Positions 31,158-39,875 of a stretch of DNA of 64,000 nucleotides are shown here, in pieces; the stretch's first letter is position 1, and the number at the start of each line of letters is the position of its first letter. The position numbers and the translations under genes were made by a program. The stretch covers positions 1-64,000 of the forward strand of contig CBDETG010000093.1 of assembly GCA_965242745.1 (NCBI GenBank), in the 5' to 3' direction. This DNA is from JABAAI01 sp965242745. Lineage in GTDB: Bacteria; Spirochaetota; Leptospiria; Leptospirales; Leptonemataceae. The notes under the pieces are model-generated. The model was not told where the DNA came from. It was given only the letters and a program-made list of their open reading frames with translations, and did not search any database.

Positions 31158-32297
31158 ATGGCTGCCCTTTCACCACAAGAGCTACAACGCTACAACAGGC
31201 ATATCATCCTCCCAGAAGTAGGATTGGATGGCCAACAAAAATTGAAGGAAAGCTCTGTACTGCTAATCGGCGCAGGGGGTTTGGGTTCACCTCTTGCTAT
31301 GTATTTGGCAGCTGCAGGGGTGGGCCGCATTGGCATTGTAGACTTTGATGTGGTAGATGAAAGTAACCTGCAGCGTCAGATCATTCATGGCCAATCTACT
31401 ATTGCCAAGCCAAAACTCGAAAGCGCCAAAGCGCGCATGCTGGACATTAACCCACACATACAGATAGACAGCTATGCTGAGCCTCTACTTTCGGAAAATG
31501 CCTTGCGTGTCTTTGAGGGCTATCAGGCGCTTGCAGATGGCACAGACAATTTCCCTACCCGCTATCTTGTAAATGATGCCTGCGTGCTGAGTAATAAACC
31601 CTACGTCTATGGCTCTATCTTTCGCTTTGAAGGGCAAGTTTCGGTATTTCACTACAAGGGCGGGCCTTGTTATCGCTGCCTTTATAGCGAGCCTCCGCCC
31701 CCTGGTCTTGTGCCCTCCTGCGCAGAGGGCGGGGTCTTTGGAGTGCTGCCGGGCGTTATTGGCTGCATGCAGGCGACAGAGGTATTAAAAATTCTTCTGG
31801 ATATAGGAGATGTCGTTTCAGAGCGCCTGATCATTTTTGATGCGCTGCATATGAAGTTTCGCCAACTCAAGCTGCGCAGAAATAAAGACTGCCTCATATG
31901 CGGAGATCATCCCAGCATCAAAGAGCTTATAGACTATCAGGCCTTTTGCGGCATGAAACACGAGGAGGAAAATATGAAGCAACACGAGATCAGCGTCCAT
32001 GCCTTAGATGATGCTTTGCAAAACAACGCAAAAATACAAATACTGGATGTACGAGAGGTCTATGAAGCAGAAATTTCTAAAATAGAGGGCTCTATCTTAG
32101 TCCCTCTTGCGGAATTAGAAGAGCGTTACCATGAATTAGATAGGAATGCCGAGTGGGTAGTGCATTGTAAGATGGGAGGCCGCAGCGCAAAGGCTGTAGA
32201 GTTCCTGCGCTCTAAGGGTTTTCAAAACATCAAGAATCTCACTGGCGGCATCAATGCCTATGCGCAGGAGATAGACCAAAGCCTGCCTAGCTATTAG
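31158..32297 (+). CDS. moeB: MoeB/ThiF-type E1-like adenylyltransferase with C-terminal rhodanese domain
   Basis: 379 residues. The N-terminal E1-like domain begins SPQELQRYNRHIILPEVGLD and has the ATP site GAGGLGSPLAMYLAAAGVG, IVDFDVVDESNLQRQ and DGTDNFPTRYLVNDAC, with zinc-ligand cysteine pairs in CYRCLY and CLICGDH. A rhodanese domain from about residue 280 has its catalytic cysteine in WVVHCKMGGRSAKAVEF. This MoeBR-type architecture both activates the carrier glycine and transfers sulfur to it. It follows the carrier gene by 60 bp, so the two form a functional pair. The carrier's pathway (thiamin, molybdenum cofactor, cysteine or other) cannot be read from this window. Confidence 0.88.
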   Translation: MAALSPQELQRYNRHIILPEVGLDGQQKLKESSVLLIGAGGLGSPLAMYLAAAGVGRIGIVDFDVVDESNLQRQIIHGQSTIAKPKLESAKARMLDINPHIQIDSYAEPLLSENALRVFEGYQALADGTDNFPTRYLVNDACVLSNKPYVYGSIFRFEGQVSVFHYKGGPCYRCLYSEPPPPGLVPSCAEGGVFGVLPGVIGCMQATEVLKILLDIGDVVSERLIIFDALHMKFRQLKLRRNKDCLICGDHPSIKELIDYQAFCGMKHEEENMKQHEISVHALDDALQNNAKIQILDVREVYEAEISKIEGSILVPLAELEERYHELDRNAEWVVHCKMGGRSAKAVEFLRSKGFQNIKNLTGGINAYAQEIDQSLPSY

Positions 32298-32453
32298 ACC
32301 ACAGGCATCAGAGCGCGCATTGGGTGGAGGAAGATATTTCGCCCTCTTAGTATAAGCTTGCAGAGCCAAAGAAAAATATAGCAAAATGAAAAGCGCAAAG
32401 TCGCAGCCTTGATATACTAGAAAACAACATAGGACATAGAAGAAGATAAGAAA

Positions 32454-33332
32454 ATGCAAAGACTGGATAGCTATATCAGAGAAGTACAAAAGCAGTCTAT
32501 CGTCTATATGCCCTACTTAAGCTTAGGAGACCCCTCTATCGAGAAAAGCTTAGAATTTGCTCTTACTATGATAGATGCGGGAGCGCATATGCTCGAGCTC
32601 GGGATTCCTTTTTCAGACCCCACAGCTGACGGCCCTATCATCCAAGCTGCAATGGATCGTTCCTTAAACAACAAGGACAGCGGTATAGAAAACATTTTTG
32701 CTCTCTGCGCCAAAATACATAAAACTCATCCTCATATCCCTCTCATATTTTTAAGTTATCTTAACCCCATCTTGAATGCGCTGCAACCCTTATCTGCTCT
32801 TATGAAGAAATCAGACAAAGACAGCTATCGCATGGCCCTAAGCCGCAATTTAGAATTATTCTTGGGGCGCTGCGCTAAGAACGGCGTGCGGGCCCTTGTA
32901 ATACCTGATCTGCCCTTCGACCAAGAGGAAGCGCAGCTCTTGAGCGCTATGGCCAAACAACACGGGCTTAGCCAGATACTCATGGTAAGCCCCAACACCT
33001 CTCCCACACGACTGGAGAAAATTGCAAAACATGCGCGCGGCTGGATCTATTATGTAAGTTCTTTGGGCGTAACAGGGATACGTAAGGAAATACCCTTCAA
33101 TGTAAAAGAAAAAATATGCAATATACAAAAGCTTTCTGGCCTGCCAGTACTGGCAGGCTTTGGTTTTCATCAGGCAGATCAGATCAAACTTATCAAAAAT
33201 ATCGTAGACGGAGTGATTGTAGGCAGCATGAATCATCGCATTATAGAGAGACAAAAAGGATCTGCAAAGGAAGAGCTGTATCTGTTTACAAAGGAATTAG
33301 CGCAAGCCTGCCGCTACGACACAAAGGCATAG
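32454..33332 (+). CDS. trpA: Tryptophan synthase alpha subunit
   Basis: Cleaves indole-3-glycerol phosphate to indole and glyceraldehyde 3-phosphate; indole then passes to TrpB. The family motif LELGIPFSDPTADGPIIQAA near residue 48 includes the catalytic Glu, and the second catalytic Asp is in LVIPDLPFDQEE. Phosphate-binding loops are seen in YYVSSLGVTGIR and VLAGFGF...GVIVGS. The 292-residue length is slightly above the family norm because of an insertion around QPLSALMKKSDKDS. No other trp gene is nearby, which is unusual because trpA normally follows trpB. The start has a purine-rich AAGATAAGAAA leader. It is convergent with the capA-like gene. Confidence 0.92.
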   Translation: MQRLDSYIREVQKQSIVYMPYLSLGDPSIEKSLEFALTMIDAGAHMLELGIPFSDPTADGPIIQAAMDRSLNNKDSGIENIFALCAKIHKTHPHIPLIFLSYLNPILNALQPLSALMKKSDKDSYRMALSRNLELFLGRCAKNGVRALVIPDLPFDQEEAQLLSAMAKQHGLSQILMVSPNTSPTRLEKIAKHARGWIYYVSSLGVTGIRKEIPFNVKEKICNIQKLSGLPVLAGFGFHQADQIKLIKNIVDGVIVGSMNHRIIERQKGSAKEELYLFTKELAQACRYDTKA

Positions 33333-33334
33333 TA

Positions 33335-33354
33335 ATGGCGCTTGTGTGCGCCAT
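33335..33354. terminator. Hairpin between convergent trpA and the capA-like gene
   Basis: ATGGCGC-TTGTGT-GCGCCAT, a perfect 7-bp stem with a 6-nt loop starting three bases after the trpA stop. It lacks a T-run on either side, so intrinsic termination is only possible, not shown. Its position between two converging gene ends fits a bidirectional terminator. Confidence 0.5.
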
Positions 33355-33368
33355 AGCCTCAGGTAAGT

Positions 33369-34505
33369 TTACTCTAAAGAGGAGGCTGCTAAAACAGAGC
33401 TGGCTTCATCATAAAAACGCATCATTTTTTTGTAGTCTTCACCTTTTAATCTAGGGCTTGCGTTATTAGCTTTGTATTTTGCGATAGGCAGGACATAATA
33501 GTTTTTTGCAGCTCCTTTTTTCTCAACATAGACCCAAATGAGTTCATGCCGCACATTGCGCAGGAAGAATTGCGTTTCTTTTTTAACGCTTTGTATATGT
33601 TTTTTGACTAAGTCAAAGTATAAGATCATACCTCCATCCACTAAGGGCTTTCTTTGATTGGAAACAAAGTTTCCCAAGGAATAAGCAACGAGCCGCCTGC
33701 GTCTGCGTCCATATTTGTCTTGGATGATCTGCGCATAATAAGGCTGTACAACATGAGGATGTGTCCCAAGGACTACGTCAGCTCCATGGTAAAAAGCATG
33801 GCGCACGTAATGTTTTTGCATCCTGCTCATTTTGCTCGCATATTCTTTGCCGAAATGATACAAAACGATTGTGAAGTCAGCTCTTGCTTCATAGGCAAGG
33901 CGCAAATCTGCGGCAATGGCCTTTTGGTCCAAGATATTGACTTTCATGCCGGGAGGTACGGGCAGGCCATTGGTGCCGTATGTATAATTGATAAAGGCCA
34001 AGCGCAGGCCCTTTTTGTGAAGTATGAGAATGGGGGTGTTTTCCCGTGCAGTGTAGGAGGCATAGGTCCCTAGGTGATGAAGATGCAGACGGCGCGCAAC
34101 TTGTATTGTGCGGCGTAGTCCGTGAGCGCCGTTATCCAGACTGTGATTATTTGCAAGGCTCAGTATGTCTATTCCAGCATAACGTAAAGCACGCATAAGA
34201 GAATCAGGAGCGCCGAATAAAGGATAGCCTTTGTATTTACTGGGATGGCCCGGCAGGGTTGTCTCAAAATTCGCAATAGCTACATCCACTTGCGATACAT
34301 AGGGACGAATGGGACGAAAAACAGTATGAAAGAGATAGCATTGGCAATTTGCCTTATATGCGGATCGAATTTGAGGAGTATGGCACATCACATCTCCTAC
34401 AGCAGCAAAACTCACATGTTTTGCGCTCTGACGAGAGTAGGGCAGGGAGAGGCAGGCGCCAAGCAGGGTACAAACAGAAGTGATATATATATGAGCCGCA
34501 AGCAT
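33369..34505 (-). CDS. CapA-like (PGA_cap) metallophosphoesterase-fold lipoprotein
   Basis: About 378 residues from the ATG at 34505; a longer TTG frame starts at 34529. The leader MLAAHIYITSVCTLLGAC is lipoprotein-like. The domain matches CapA/PgsA poly-gamma-glutamate capsule proteins: AAVGDVMCHTPQI, VDVAIANFETTL, GIDILSLANNHSLDNGAHGL, TIVLYHFGKEY and ADVVLGTHPHVVQPYY. These contain the Asp, Asn and His residues of the calcineurin-like site. No capB or capC is present, so capsule synthesis is not implied; many free-standing CapA-like proteins have unknown substrates. It is followed only by convergent trpA. Confidence 0.8.
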   Translation of the reverse strand: MLAAHIYITSVCTLLGACLSLPYSRQSAKHVSFAAVGDVMCHTPQIRSAYKANCQCYLFHTVFRPIRPYVSQVDVAIANFETTLPGHPSKYKGYPLFGAPDSLMRALRYAGIDILSLANNHSLDNGAHGLRRTIQVARRLHLHHLGTYASYTARENTPILILHKKGLRLAFINYTYGTNGLPVPPGMKVNILDQKAIAADLRLAYEARADFTIVLYHFGKEYASKMSRMQKHYVRHAFYHGADVVLGTHPHVVQPYYAQIIQDKYGRRRRRLVAYSLGNFVSNQRKPLVDGGMILYFDLVKKHIQSVKKETQFFLRNVRHELIWVYVEKKGAAKNYYVLPIAKYKANNASPRLKGEDYKKMMRFYDEASSVLAASSLE

Positions 34506-34630
34506 GCTTGTTTGTTTATGATGTACCAAAGTACTCTTTCTTGCCTATGTCCCGCTCAAAAAGCGATGGAGCATTTTCTATTCTTTACTGCGGCAGATGC
34601 TGCAAGCGGCAAATAAGCTCAGATATAGAG

Positions 34631-35560
34631 TCACCTATAATTTTTTTTTAGGGAGTGATTGGATGCAAGGCTTTCTGTAAGCCAAACAAGAAGCATCCCT
34701 GTGACTGCGGCTGCTAAACCTCCTGCCCAAAGTTCACTTGCGCTCATAGTGTTATCGGCAAAGCGCAAAGGCCATATGCCTCGAAGGCTGCCCAGCATCA
34801 TGCCTGTCAACACAGCCATAGTAAATGAGAAAAAGCGCTCCAGCAAAAAATGCAGGAGCCGCACAAAAAGCGCCAGACCTAAAAAGGCGCCCAAAAAAAA
34901 GACGCTAAGTATACGAAACTCAAAGTCCCGCGCAGCTTCTACAATAAGTTTGTACTGCCCTAAAAGAAGCAGGACGAAAGAGCCGGAAATCCCGGGTAAA
35001 ATCATCACGCATATAGCAAGGGCCCCGCTTAGAAAAACAAAGTAAAGATTTGCATTGCCTGCTGCAGGCCCCGGCAATGAGTACAGCACGAAAAATAATC
35101 CCAAGCATAGCGCAAGAAGCAGGAACTCAGGCCAAGCTTTGTCCATCTGCCGCAAAGGTATAAGGCTTGAAACAAGGATCAGACCAGTGAAAAAAGAATA
35201 AGCGTAGTAGGCATAATGTTCCAGCAGATAGGGGATGATGCGCGTCATTACAAGCAAGGCCAGGGCGATTCCGCTTGCTAAAACTAAGAGGAAGGACCAA
35301 TCTGTTTTGCGAAGCGTAGAGAGATGCTTTTGCGTCTTGGCTGGGGAAGAAAAAGAAAATAGCAGCTTCCATAAGGCCAGGGCCTGCGCTGTCCCAAGAC
35401 TCTTAATTGCATGAATCAAATTGGGATAGATGCCGGTAATAAGAGCGATGCTGCCGCCGGATATCCCGGGTATTATGTCTGCTGTGCCCATCAGCAAAGC
35501 CCGCCCAAAAAGCCCGGCTGCGCTTATTTTTGGCGCTTTTTGTTTTTCTTCTTTTCGCAT
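34631..35560 (-). CDS. DUF368 membrane protein, polyprenyl-phosphate transporter (PopT-like)
   Basis: A 309-residue polytopic membrane protein of the DUF368 family, members of which recycle undecaprenyl phosphate across the cytoplasmic membrane. Two inverted-repeat signatures are visible: GTADIIPGISGGSIALITGIY near residue 25 and VMILPGISGSFVLLLLGQY near residue 190, each with the re-entrant Pro-Gly-x-Ser-Gly. Together with the CapA-like and YdcF-like proteins it adds to an envelope theme, but its neighbours are not in an evident operon. ATG start; the gene stands 126 bp before the capA-like gene on the same strand. The family call is strong and the substrate rests on published work on homologues. 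Confidence 0.85.
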   Translation of the reverse strand: MRKEEKQKAPKISAAGLFGRALLMGTADIIPGISGGSIALITGIYPNLIHAIKSLGTAQALALWKLLFSFSSPAKTQKHLSTLRKTDWSFLLVLASGIALALLVMTRIIPYLLEHYAYYAYSFFTGLILVSSLIPLRQMDKAWPEFLLLALCLGLFFVLYSLPGPAAGNANLYFVFLSGALAICVMILPGISGSFVLLLLGQYKLIVEAARDFEFRILSVFFLGAFLGLALFVRLLHFLLERFFSFTMAVLTGMMLGSLRGIWPLRFADNTMSASELWAGGLAAAVTGMLLVWLTESLASNHSLKKNYR

Positions 35561-35779
35561 AACAGTTTTTCTAATGCTCGCTTAGGCGCAGCTTCTTCGT
35601 GTAGACTTTTTAGAGCAGAGGCCTTTAGCAAAGCAAAAAAATGCGCACAAGTTTCTCATTGTTCCTAGATCTCATACGGCTGAACTAAGGAGGCGCATCA
35701 TGCGCAGGAACTAAGCGCATGAAGTTTCAGCAGCGGCGATATGAGAGCGCTTCTAAAACAGTCTGCTGCAAAACAAGAC

Positions 35780-36634
35780 TCAGCGGCGGCGTGTTGCAGC
35801 AGGCATGCAAGTATATCTTCCTCTTTTGCAAGAGAGACTCAAAGGAATCTCATAAAGCTCAGAGAGTCCTTGTGAGCAAAGGGTCTCTGCAAGCTCACCT
35901 TGGGCCAATACTCTCCCCTTTTTTAACAACAAGACATGGGTGCAAAAAGGAGCGATTTCTTCCACACGATGGAGTACAGTAATACTAGCCTTAGGCCTGT
36001 GCAGCTGCATTTTTGCGGCTTTAGGGTTATTGCAGCTGTCTTTTTTCTTCTTTGGCATAAGTATTTCCATCAGCAGGCCTTCGAGCTCTAGGTAGGATGC
36101 GATATCAAGGGAACTGTATGGTTCATCTAAAATCAGCAATTGCGCCTTGGTCATCATGCAGCGTAATAACATAGTTTTACGCTTTTCACCGCAGGAGAGC
36201 TGACGAAAGGAGCCTTCTGCTGGGAAGGAAAGGAGCGGGCTTAGCAGCTCTTCCTTTTGTCTAGACGCTTTTTTTGCAGCGTGATAGGGAGGCAGTACCG
36301 CTTCTTTCCCGCTGTCTATAATATCCCAGGCAGAGCCTGCTTTTTCGTGGCAGCTAAGGAGCGCTTCTTGCAGCATTGGATGAAAAAAGGCTATACTGCG
36401 CCGTAGAGTCGCTGTGTCTATCCTGCCCAGTTTGGCTCCTAGTATCTTTGCCGAGCCAGAGCTCGGCCATAAGTAGGCGCAGAGTAGGGCGCTGAGAGTG
36501 GATTTTCCCGCCCCATTGGGACCCAATATCACCCAATGCTCTTTTTCATACACTTTGAAAGATATGTGTTCTAAGAGCGCTGTCTCTTCTCGTATGAGAG
36601 AAACATTTTCGAATTGTACTAGAGATGCAGGCAT
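35780..36634 (-). CDS. Orphan ABC transporter ATP-binding protein (ModF/YlmA-like)
   Basis: A 284-residue ABC ATPase with Walker A LGPNGAGKSTLSALLCAYL, the signature FRQLSCGEKRKTMLLRCMM, Walker B LLILDEPYSSLD and a switch-region His in VLHRVEEIAPFCTHVLLLK. The Q-loop is around FHPMLQEAL. The overall pattern resembles stand-alone ATPases of the ModF/YlmA group, which are encoded without a permease; indeed no permease or binding protein is adjacent. The substrate or role is unknown. The start ATG overlaps no other gene. Confidence 0.82.
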   Translation of the reverse strand: MPASLVQFENVSLIREETALLEHISFKVYEKEHWVILGPNGAGKSTLSALLCAYLWPSSGSAKILGAKLGRIDTATLRRSIAFFHPMLQEALLSCHEKAGSAWDIIDSGKEAVLPPYHAAKKASRQKEELLSPLLSFPAEGSFRQLSCGEKRKTMLLRCMMTKAQLLILDEPYSSLDIASYLELEGLLMEILMPKKKKDSCNNPKAAKMQLHRPKASITVLHRVEEIAPFCTHVLLLKKGRVLAQGELAETLCSQGLSELYEIPLSLSCKRGRYTCMPAATRRR

Positions 36635-36752
36635 AGTATTTGTGAGAAAAGATGCGCTTGCAGCAATGTTGTTTCTGTCTATTTACTTTCTGCTTGCGGG
36701 TCTTGCCTTTTTTGCTGCAAAACAAAAAACGCGCCTGCAGGTACGCAGCTCT

Positions 36753-39700
36753 TTATTTCTTCTGGCTCATAATGGGCAGCGTAGTGAAGAGCCAATCATC
36801 CAATAGAGGCTCGCGCTTGCCTTGGAGTTTAAATGCAAGTTGTACATTTGCCCGCGCTATTTCATTTGTTATGTTAGCGCGCCGAGCGCTTTCTATAGAC
36901 TTCCAATAATAAAGCAGGGCATTTTGCTCCCATTCTTTTTTTTGCAGGGACTCTAAGGAGGAGGGCAGGCTTTGCGCCTCTTTTTCGTAGACGGCTCCCA
37001 TGTTATTATATATCGAAGTCAAGAGCATGTTGCGGTCCCTTTCCTGTTGCTCATTGACTAGGATAAGATTGTTCTCAAGGTCTGTTTTCATTTTGTTGTA
37101 ATAACCCAAAGCGCTGCGAAGCTGATTTGTATAGTAATAGGCATTTGCTTTCGCCATGAGCATGGCAATACCATGACTTTCCTCCAGCTCCTCTGTTTTT
37201 TCCCATGTGATGAGCGCCTCGGGGAAGTTGCCATTCATGTAATCAATCCATCCCAGCCAATATTGTAATGCCAGCAAGGAACTTGTATCTTGTAATTTGA
37301 ACTCCAAGGCCTTCTGAAAATATTTTCTAGCCTGGTCAAGTTTTTGTCTTACTTTGCGAATGCTTGCGCTGTCTGTTTTTTGGGCACGAAAAGGATAAAT
37401 ACGCATAGCCGCAGGAGAATGATGCGTGCCCTTCTCATCAGAGGAGATGCCTGCATAACGTAAAAAAAGCAACGAGCCTAAATTGTAGTACACCCGGCCT
37501 ATATCTCCTTTCATTAATACTTCGTCTTCAGGACGTCCTCCCGCATAGGGCATGAATGCCTGGTAGCTTTTTATGGCTTTTTGAAAATAGAGCGAAGCTC
37601 GATCAAAATCCCGGACTTCCCGGTAGTACTCTCCTATGGCATTGATTGCTAGATAGTGCATGGGGTCATAATTATAGGCATTCTGAAACTGACGGAGGGC
37701 TTGGCGTCTTTTATGATTCTTTGCTAAGAAGAGACCGCGCTGGTAAAAGGCCGGGCTGTATTTAGATCCTATGATCTTCTCCTGATCCCTTTCTTCTTCT
37801 TTTTGAAAAGCAAGCTGCAGCAGATGCAGGCTGCCTTTCTTTAGATCAAAGCTTTGCAGACTATCGATGGGATTGAGCTGATGCTTGATGAGCAGATCAT
37901 CTTCGTCTAATCGCGTATACAGGGAGGCGAGCCTGCTTAGAATATAAATAGGCAGCTCTTCTTCCAGACCTAGTCTCCGTAGTTCCCTATGCTTAGCCAA
38001 AGCTGGGCGTGGATCTTTTTTCGTCTGCGCTAATGCTATATAGCAATTCAAGAGAGCAGCATGGGCCCTGAGATTTAAGGGGAAATACTTGAGTATGGAG
38101 CGATATTGCACTATAGCCTTTGTTAGATCTCCTGTCTGGTAATGAATATCACCTATGCCGGCCAGAGCATCAGTATCTCTGGGCTTCTTGCCTAAGCTAA
38201 GAATAGCGCGGTAGTAAGCAATTCCTAAGGCATCGTTTTTATAGGCTGGGTCATTTTTCTTGATAAAATCCCGCGCATGAAAAGAATGGAAGCGGGCAAG
38301 ATTTCGCAGGCTCTGATTGCCCATCTTAGAGTCACGCAAACGATCTACCATGTAAGCGCCTGCTTGGAGAACTTCCCTGTCTACCTTCAACTGGTCTGTA
38401 AAAATGCTGCCCTTGCCCAGATTCTTCTGCCATTGAAAGCCTTCTTTTATGCGAATGAGAGGGATTTTCCTGTCAGGAGCATTCCATCTGCCTGCCCTTT
38501 TTACTGTCCCATAAGCGGGCTTTGCTTTGCCAAAAAGCTTCTCAAAGGCTGCGTCATAAAAACGGGCTTTCATATAAGCAATACCATAGCGATTCAGATA
38601 TGTCACATTGTAACGCTGCTGATCTTCTTTAAGCGCAGCCTGAAAGTAGGACTCTGCCTTTTCTTTTCTTTTTTTACGCTCTATGGGACTGCTGATATAT
38701 CTAAGATCACGAAGTTCTTTTAGACCCTTTTCATATAAATTCTGCACAAAGAACCAACGACGCAGCTTGTATGTTCCAAGAAAGATAAAGAGAGAAACAA
38801 AAGCAATGCTGAAACTCGCAAGAATAAGGCGATTACGCCTTTTGCGCTGAGCTACCGCTTGAGGCGTCAGCTCATCCGTATAGAGCACAGCAAGACCTTC
38901 TTTTGTGTGGAAGCTTCCCTCTGCTAAAGGAGGGTAGCCTAATTGACTTTCTATAAAAGCAGAAATCCTTTGGGCGCTGCTGCCGTCTATCAGCATGTTC
39001 ATCAGAGCACGCTGTTCATTCTGAGGCAATTTCTCTTGGACCACGGTATCTATGACTGCTTTTTTTAGCTTGGGCGGAAGGTTTAAGAGAGATTTGCGTA
39101 TTTGGGCAAGAGAAAGATCATCATATCCATCTTCTATATCTGCTCCTAATTCGGATTGCCCGTCTAGAGCATCCAGCCCCTTAGCGCTAAAGCTCTCAAA
39201 ATTATTTGGCTCTGGTCCTAGATCAAAGTCTTGGCTTGCGCCTAGTACAGAAGGCTCACTTTTTTGCACGGGTTTTTGCGGATCAAGCTGCCCTGCCTCA
39301 AAATCTATGGGCGCAAATTCATCTGTTCCTTTTTGGCTTTCCTGCGCTTTGGCAGCAGAAGCAGCTGCAGTATGTGAAGGGGGTGGTTCTGGCGTCGTAA
39401 GGTCACCCAAGTCTACCAAAACATTTTTGCCAGAAGAGGGCTGATGTGTCTCAGCAAAAGCAGTTAAATCATCCAAATCAGAGGCCTTTTCTGAAGATAC
39501 TCCACCAGTATCAGGCATGCTGATGTCTGGTGTTGCTTCTATGTTTGCTATGTCTTGGGGCATGCTGATGTCTGGTCTTTCTTCTATGTTTGCCGTGTCT
39601 TGTGGCATGCTGGTGTCTGCGATTTCTTCTATGTTTGCTGTATCTTGGGGCATGCTGGTGTCTGCGATTTCTTCTATGTTTGCCGTATCTTGTGGCATGC

Positions 39701-39875
39701 TGATGTCTGGTGTTTCTTCTATGTTTGCCGTATCTTGTGGCATGCTGATGTCTGCGATTTCTTCTAAGTTTGCCGTATCTTGTGGCATGCTGATGTCTGG
39801 TGTTTCTAAGTTTGCCGTATCTTGTGGCATGCTGATGTCTGGTGTTTCTTCTATGTTTGCCGTATCTTGTGGCAT
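36753..39875 (-). CDS. Large TPR membrane protein, C-terminal part (frameshifted from 39511-41022)
   Basis: 1,040 residues in this frame. The first ~130 are 15-residue MPQDTANIEExPDIS repeats continuing those of the upstream frame. An acidic linker follows, then a conserved-looking helical segment (LAQIRKSLLNLPPKLKKAV), one transmembrane helix near residue 395 (LILASFSIAFVSLFIFLGTY) and about 600 residues of tetratricopeptide repeats (for example ALAGIGDIHYQTGDLTKAIV and YLAINAIGEYYREVRDFDRA). The topology would place the Asp-rich repeats in the cytoplasm and TPRs in the periplasm. A role at the periplasmic flagellar collar, as for the TPR protein FlcA of Borrelia, is only a hypothesis. The apparent start is inside the repeat tract and is not real. 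Confidence 0.72.
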   Translation of the reverse strand: MPQDTANIEETPDISMPQDTANLETPDISMPQDTANLEEIADISMPQDTANIEETPDISMPQDTANIEEIADTSMPQDTANIEEIADTSMPQDTANIEERPDISMPQDIANIEATPDISMPDTGGVSSEKASDLDDLTAFAETHQPSSGKNVLVDLGDLTTPEPPPSHTAAASAAKAQESQKGTDEFAPIDFEAGQLDPQKPVQKSEPSVLGASQDFDLGPEPNNFESFSAKGLDALDGQSELGADIEDGYDDLSLAQIRKSLLNLPPKLKKAVIDTVVQEKLPQNEQRALMNMLIDGSSAQRISAFIESQLGYPPLAEGSFHTKEGLAVLYTDELTPQAVAQRKRRNRLILASFSIAFVSLFIFLGTYKLRRWFFVQNLYEKGLKELRDLRYISSPIERKKRKEKAESYFQAALKEDQQRYNVTYLNRYGIAYMKARFYDAAFEKLFGKAKPAYGTVKRAGRWNAPDRKIPLIRIKEGFQWQKNLGKGSIFTDQLKVDREVLQAGAYMVDRLRDSKMGNQSLRNLARFHSFHARDFIKKNDPAYKNDALGIAYYRAILSLGKKPRDTDALAGIGDIHYQTGDLTKAIVQYRSILKYFPLNLRAHAALLNCYIALAQTKKDPRPALAKHRELRRLGLEEELPIYILSRLASLYTRLDEDDLLIKHQLNPIDSLQSFDLKKGSLHLLQLAFQKEEERDQEKIIGSKYSPAFYQRGLFLAKNHKRRQALRQFQNAYNYDPMHYLAINAIGEYYREVRDFDRASLYFQKAIKSYQAFMPYAGGRPEDEVLMKGDIGRVYYNLGSLLFLRYAGISSDEKGTHHSPAAMRIYPFRAQKTDSASIRKVRQKLDQARKYFQKALEFKLQDTSSLLALQYWLGWIDYMNGNFPEALITWEKTEELEESHGIAMLMAKANAYYYTNQLRSALGYYNKMKTDLENNLILVNEQQERDRNMLLTSIYNNMGAVYEKEAQSLPSSLESLQKKEWEQNALLYYWKSIESARRANITNEIARANVQLAFKLQGKREPLLDDWLFTTLPIMSQKK

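Noticed and set aside
33369..34505. Capsule biosynthesis operon
   Set aside because: Only a CapA-like protein is present, with no CapB or CapC synthetase components nearby.
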